The position numbers were made by a program, and so were the translations under genes. Shown piece after piece: positions 6,825 to 7,392 of a DNA stretch of 7,392 bases. Each line of letters opens with the position of its first letter. Positions within the stretch are counted from its first letter, which is position 1. The notes under the pieces are model-generated. The model had not been told where the DNA came from, searched no databases, and saw only the letters and a program-made list of their open reading frames with translations. The DNA is from an uncultured Gammaproteobacteria bacterium (GTDB taxonomy: Bacteria > Pseudomonadota > Gammaproteobacteria > Pseudomonadales > Litorivicinaceae). The stretch covers positions 1-7,392 of the forward strand of contig CAJXXD010000037.1 of assembly GCA_913062835.1 (NCBI GenBank). Reading direction: 5' to 3'.

Positions 6825-7392
6825 GGAGACTCCCAAAAACTCATGCATTCAGCCAAACGACGGGCGCCTAGATTCACCATCACCCAACGGTCGACACCGA
6901 GGGCAACACCGTAACTGTCTGGCAAGCCGGCCGTCAACGCAGACAACAAGGCTTCGTCTGTGGGTACACCAGGCCGATGAAATTGCGCACGCTTTACCTG
7001 ATCATCGGCAAACCGAGCCCGCTGTTCGTCGGCATCCGTGAGCTCATGGTATCCATTGGCAATTTCCACACCATCCAAATACAGCTCGGCGCGACGCGCC
7101 ACGCGGTCCCCTTCCGCCGAAATCTTAACCTGTGCCAAAGCCGCCTGAATCTCAGGGAAATCAACGACGATATGGTTCATCAACTGTGGCTCGATCCGAT
7201 GGGAAAACAGCAGGTTTAATAGACTGTCGTCGTCTAAGGAGGCGGCCGTTTTGGCCCCTACGAGATCACTAGCCGGATAAGCCAGTTCGCGTGCGTCTGT
7301 GGCATGCGGATTGATCCCGAGCTCAGCCTCAAACAGGCTCCGGTAGCTCACCACGGTCGGCGCCGCAAACCGACTCTGTGTGGCGACCAACT
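6821..7392 (-). CDS. epmA: EF-P--(R)-beta-lysine ligase EpmA, C-terminal part
   Basis: EpmA (GenX/PoxA) is a class II lysyl-tRNA-synthetase paralogue that attaches (R)-beta-lysine to a conserved lysine of elongation factor P, helping ribosomes through polyproline stretches. About 190 C-terminal residues are visible, against about 325 for the full protein, and the start lies beyond the right edge. The TTG at 7390-7388 is an internal Leu codon, not a start. Numbering from that codon, recognisable segments are [10 protein letters not shown] (78-87), the active-site strand [17 protein letters not shown] (107-123) and class II motif 3, [11 protein letters not shown] (161-171). The Trp in that motif replaces the Leu of E. 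coli. There is no tRNA anticodon-binding domain in the visible part, and the spacing fits EpmA rather than LysS. The stop TGA shares bases with the orn start. EpmB and EF-P should be encoded elsewhere in the genome. Confidence 0.95.
   Translation of the reverse strand, partial: LVATQSRFAAPTVVSYRSLFEAELGINPHATDARELAYPASDLVGAKTAASLDDDSLLNLLFSHRIEPQLMNHIVVDFPEIQAALAQVKISAEGDRVARRAELYLDGVEIANGYHELTDADEQRARFADDQVKRAQFHRPGVPTDEALLSALTAGLPDSYGVALGVDRWVMVNLGARRLAECMSFWESP

Noticed and set aside
7388..7390. TTG as the start of a short EpmA-like protein
   Set aside because: The reading frame runs to the window edge and the family needs about 135 more N-terminal residues containing class II motifs 1 and 2.

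Overview
The window is a compact stretch of a bacterial chromosome, almost certainly gammaproteobacterial, with moderately high G+C by eye. The gene content (epmA, orn, queG, tsaE, amiB, mutL) and the relative orientations of orn, queG, tsaE, amiB and mutL match the orn-queG-tsaE-amiB-mutL neighbourhood known from Escherichia coli and other Gammaproteobacteria. The proteins are not enterobacterial: MutL carries the endonuclease metal-binding motifs that E. coli MutL lacks and ends in a Pseudomonas-like way. I cannot name a genus.

Layout. (1) Positions 2-1003, plus strand: the 3' end of a gene for a protein of tandem ~100-residue immunoglobulin/cadherin-like repeats, open at the window edge. 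(2) Positions 1004-5185, minus strand: a tightly packed operon read in the order tsaE, amiB, an HD-domain nucleotidase of the YfbR type, mutL. Junctions are a 4-nt ATGA overlap, a 9-nt gap and an 11-nt overlap. (3) Positions 5186-5227: a 42-nt divergent intergenic region. (4) Positions 5228-6316, plus strand: queG. (5) Positions 6276-7392, minus strand: epmA (5' part outside the window) followed by orn, joined by another ATGA overlap. orn overlaps the end of queG by 41 nt.

Functions. The complete genes are housekeeping functions. TsaE and QueG act in tRNA modification (t6A37 and queuosine). EpmA lysylates elongation factor EF-P. Orn degrades the shortest RNA oligonucleotides. AmiB splits septal peptidoglycan. 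MutL performs mismatch repair. The HD protein probably dephosphorylates deoxynucleoside monophosphates.

No tRNA, rRNA, CRISPR array, insertion sequence or phage gene is visible, and no intergenic stretch exceeds 42 nt. I found no undescribed multi-gene system. The points most worth a second look are the YfbR-like gene between amiB and mutL, the replacement of miaA downstream of mutL by a repeat protein that stops just as another repeat unit seems to begin, and the missing nnr gene.
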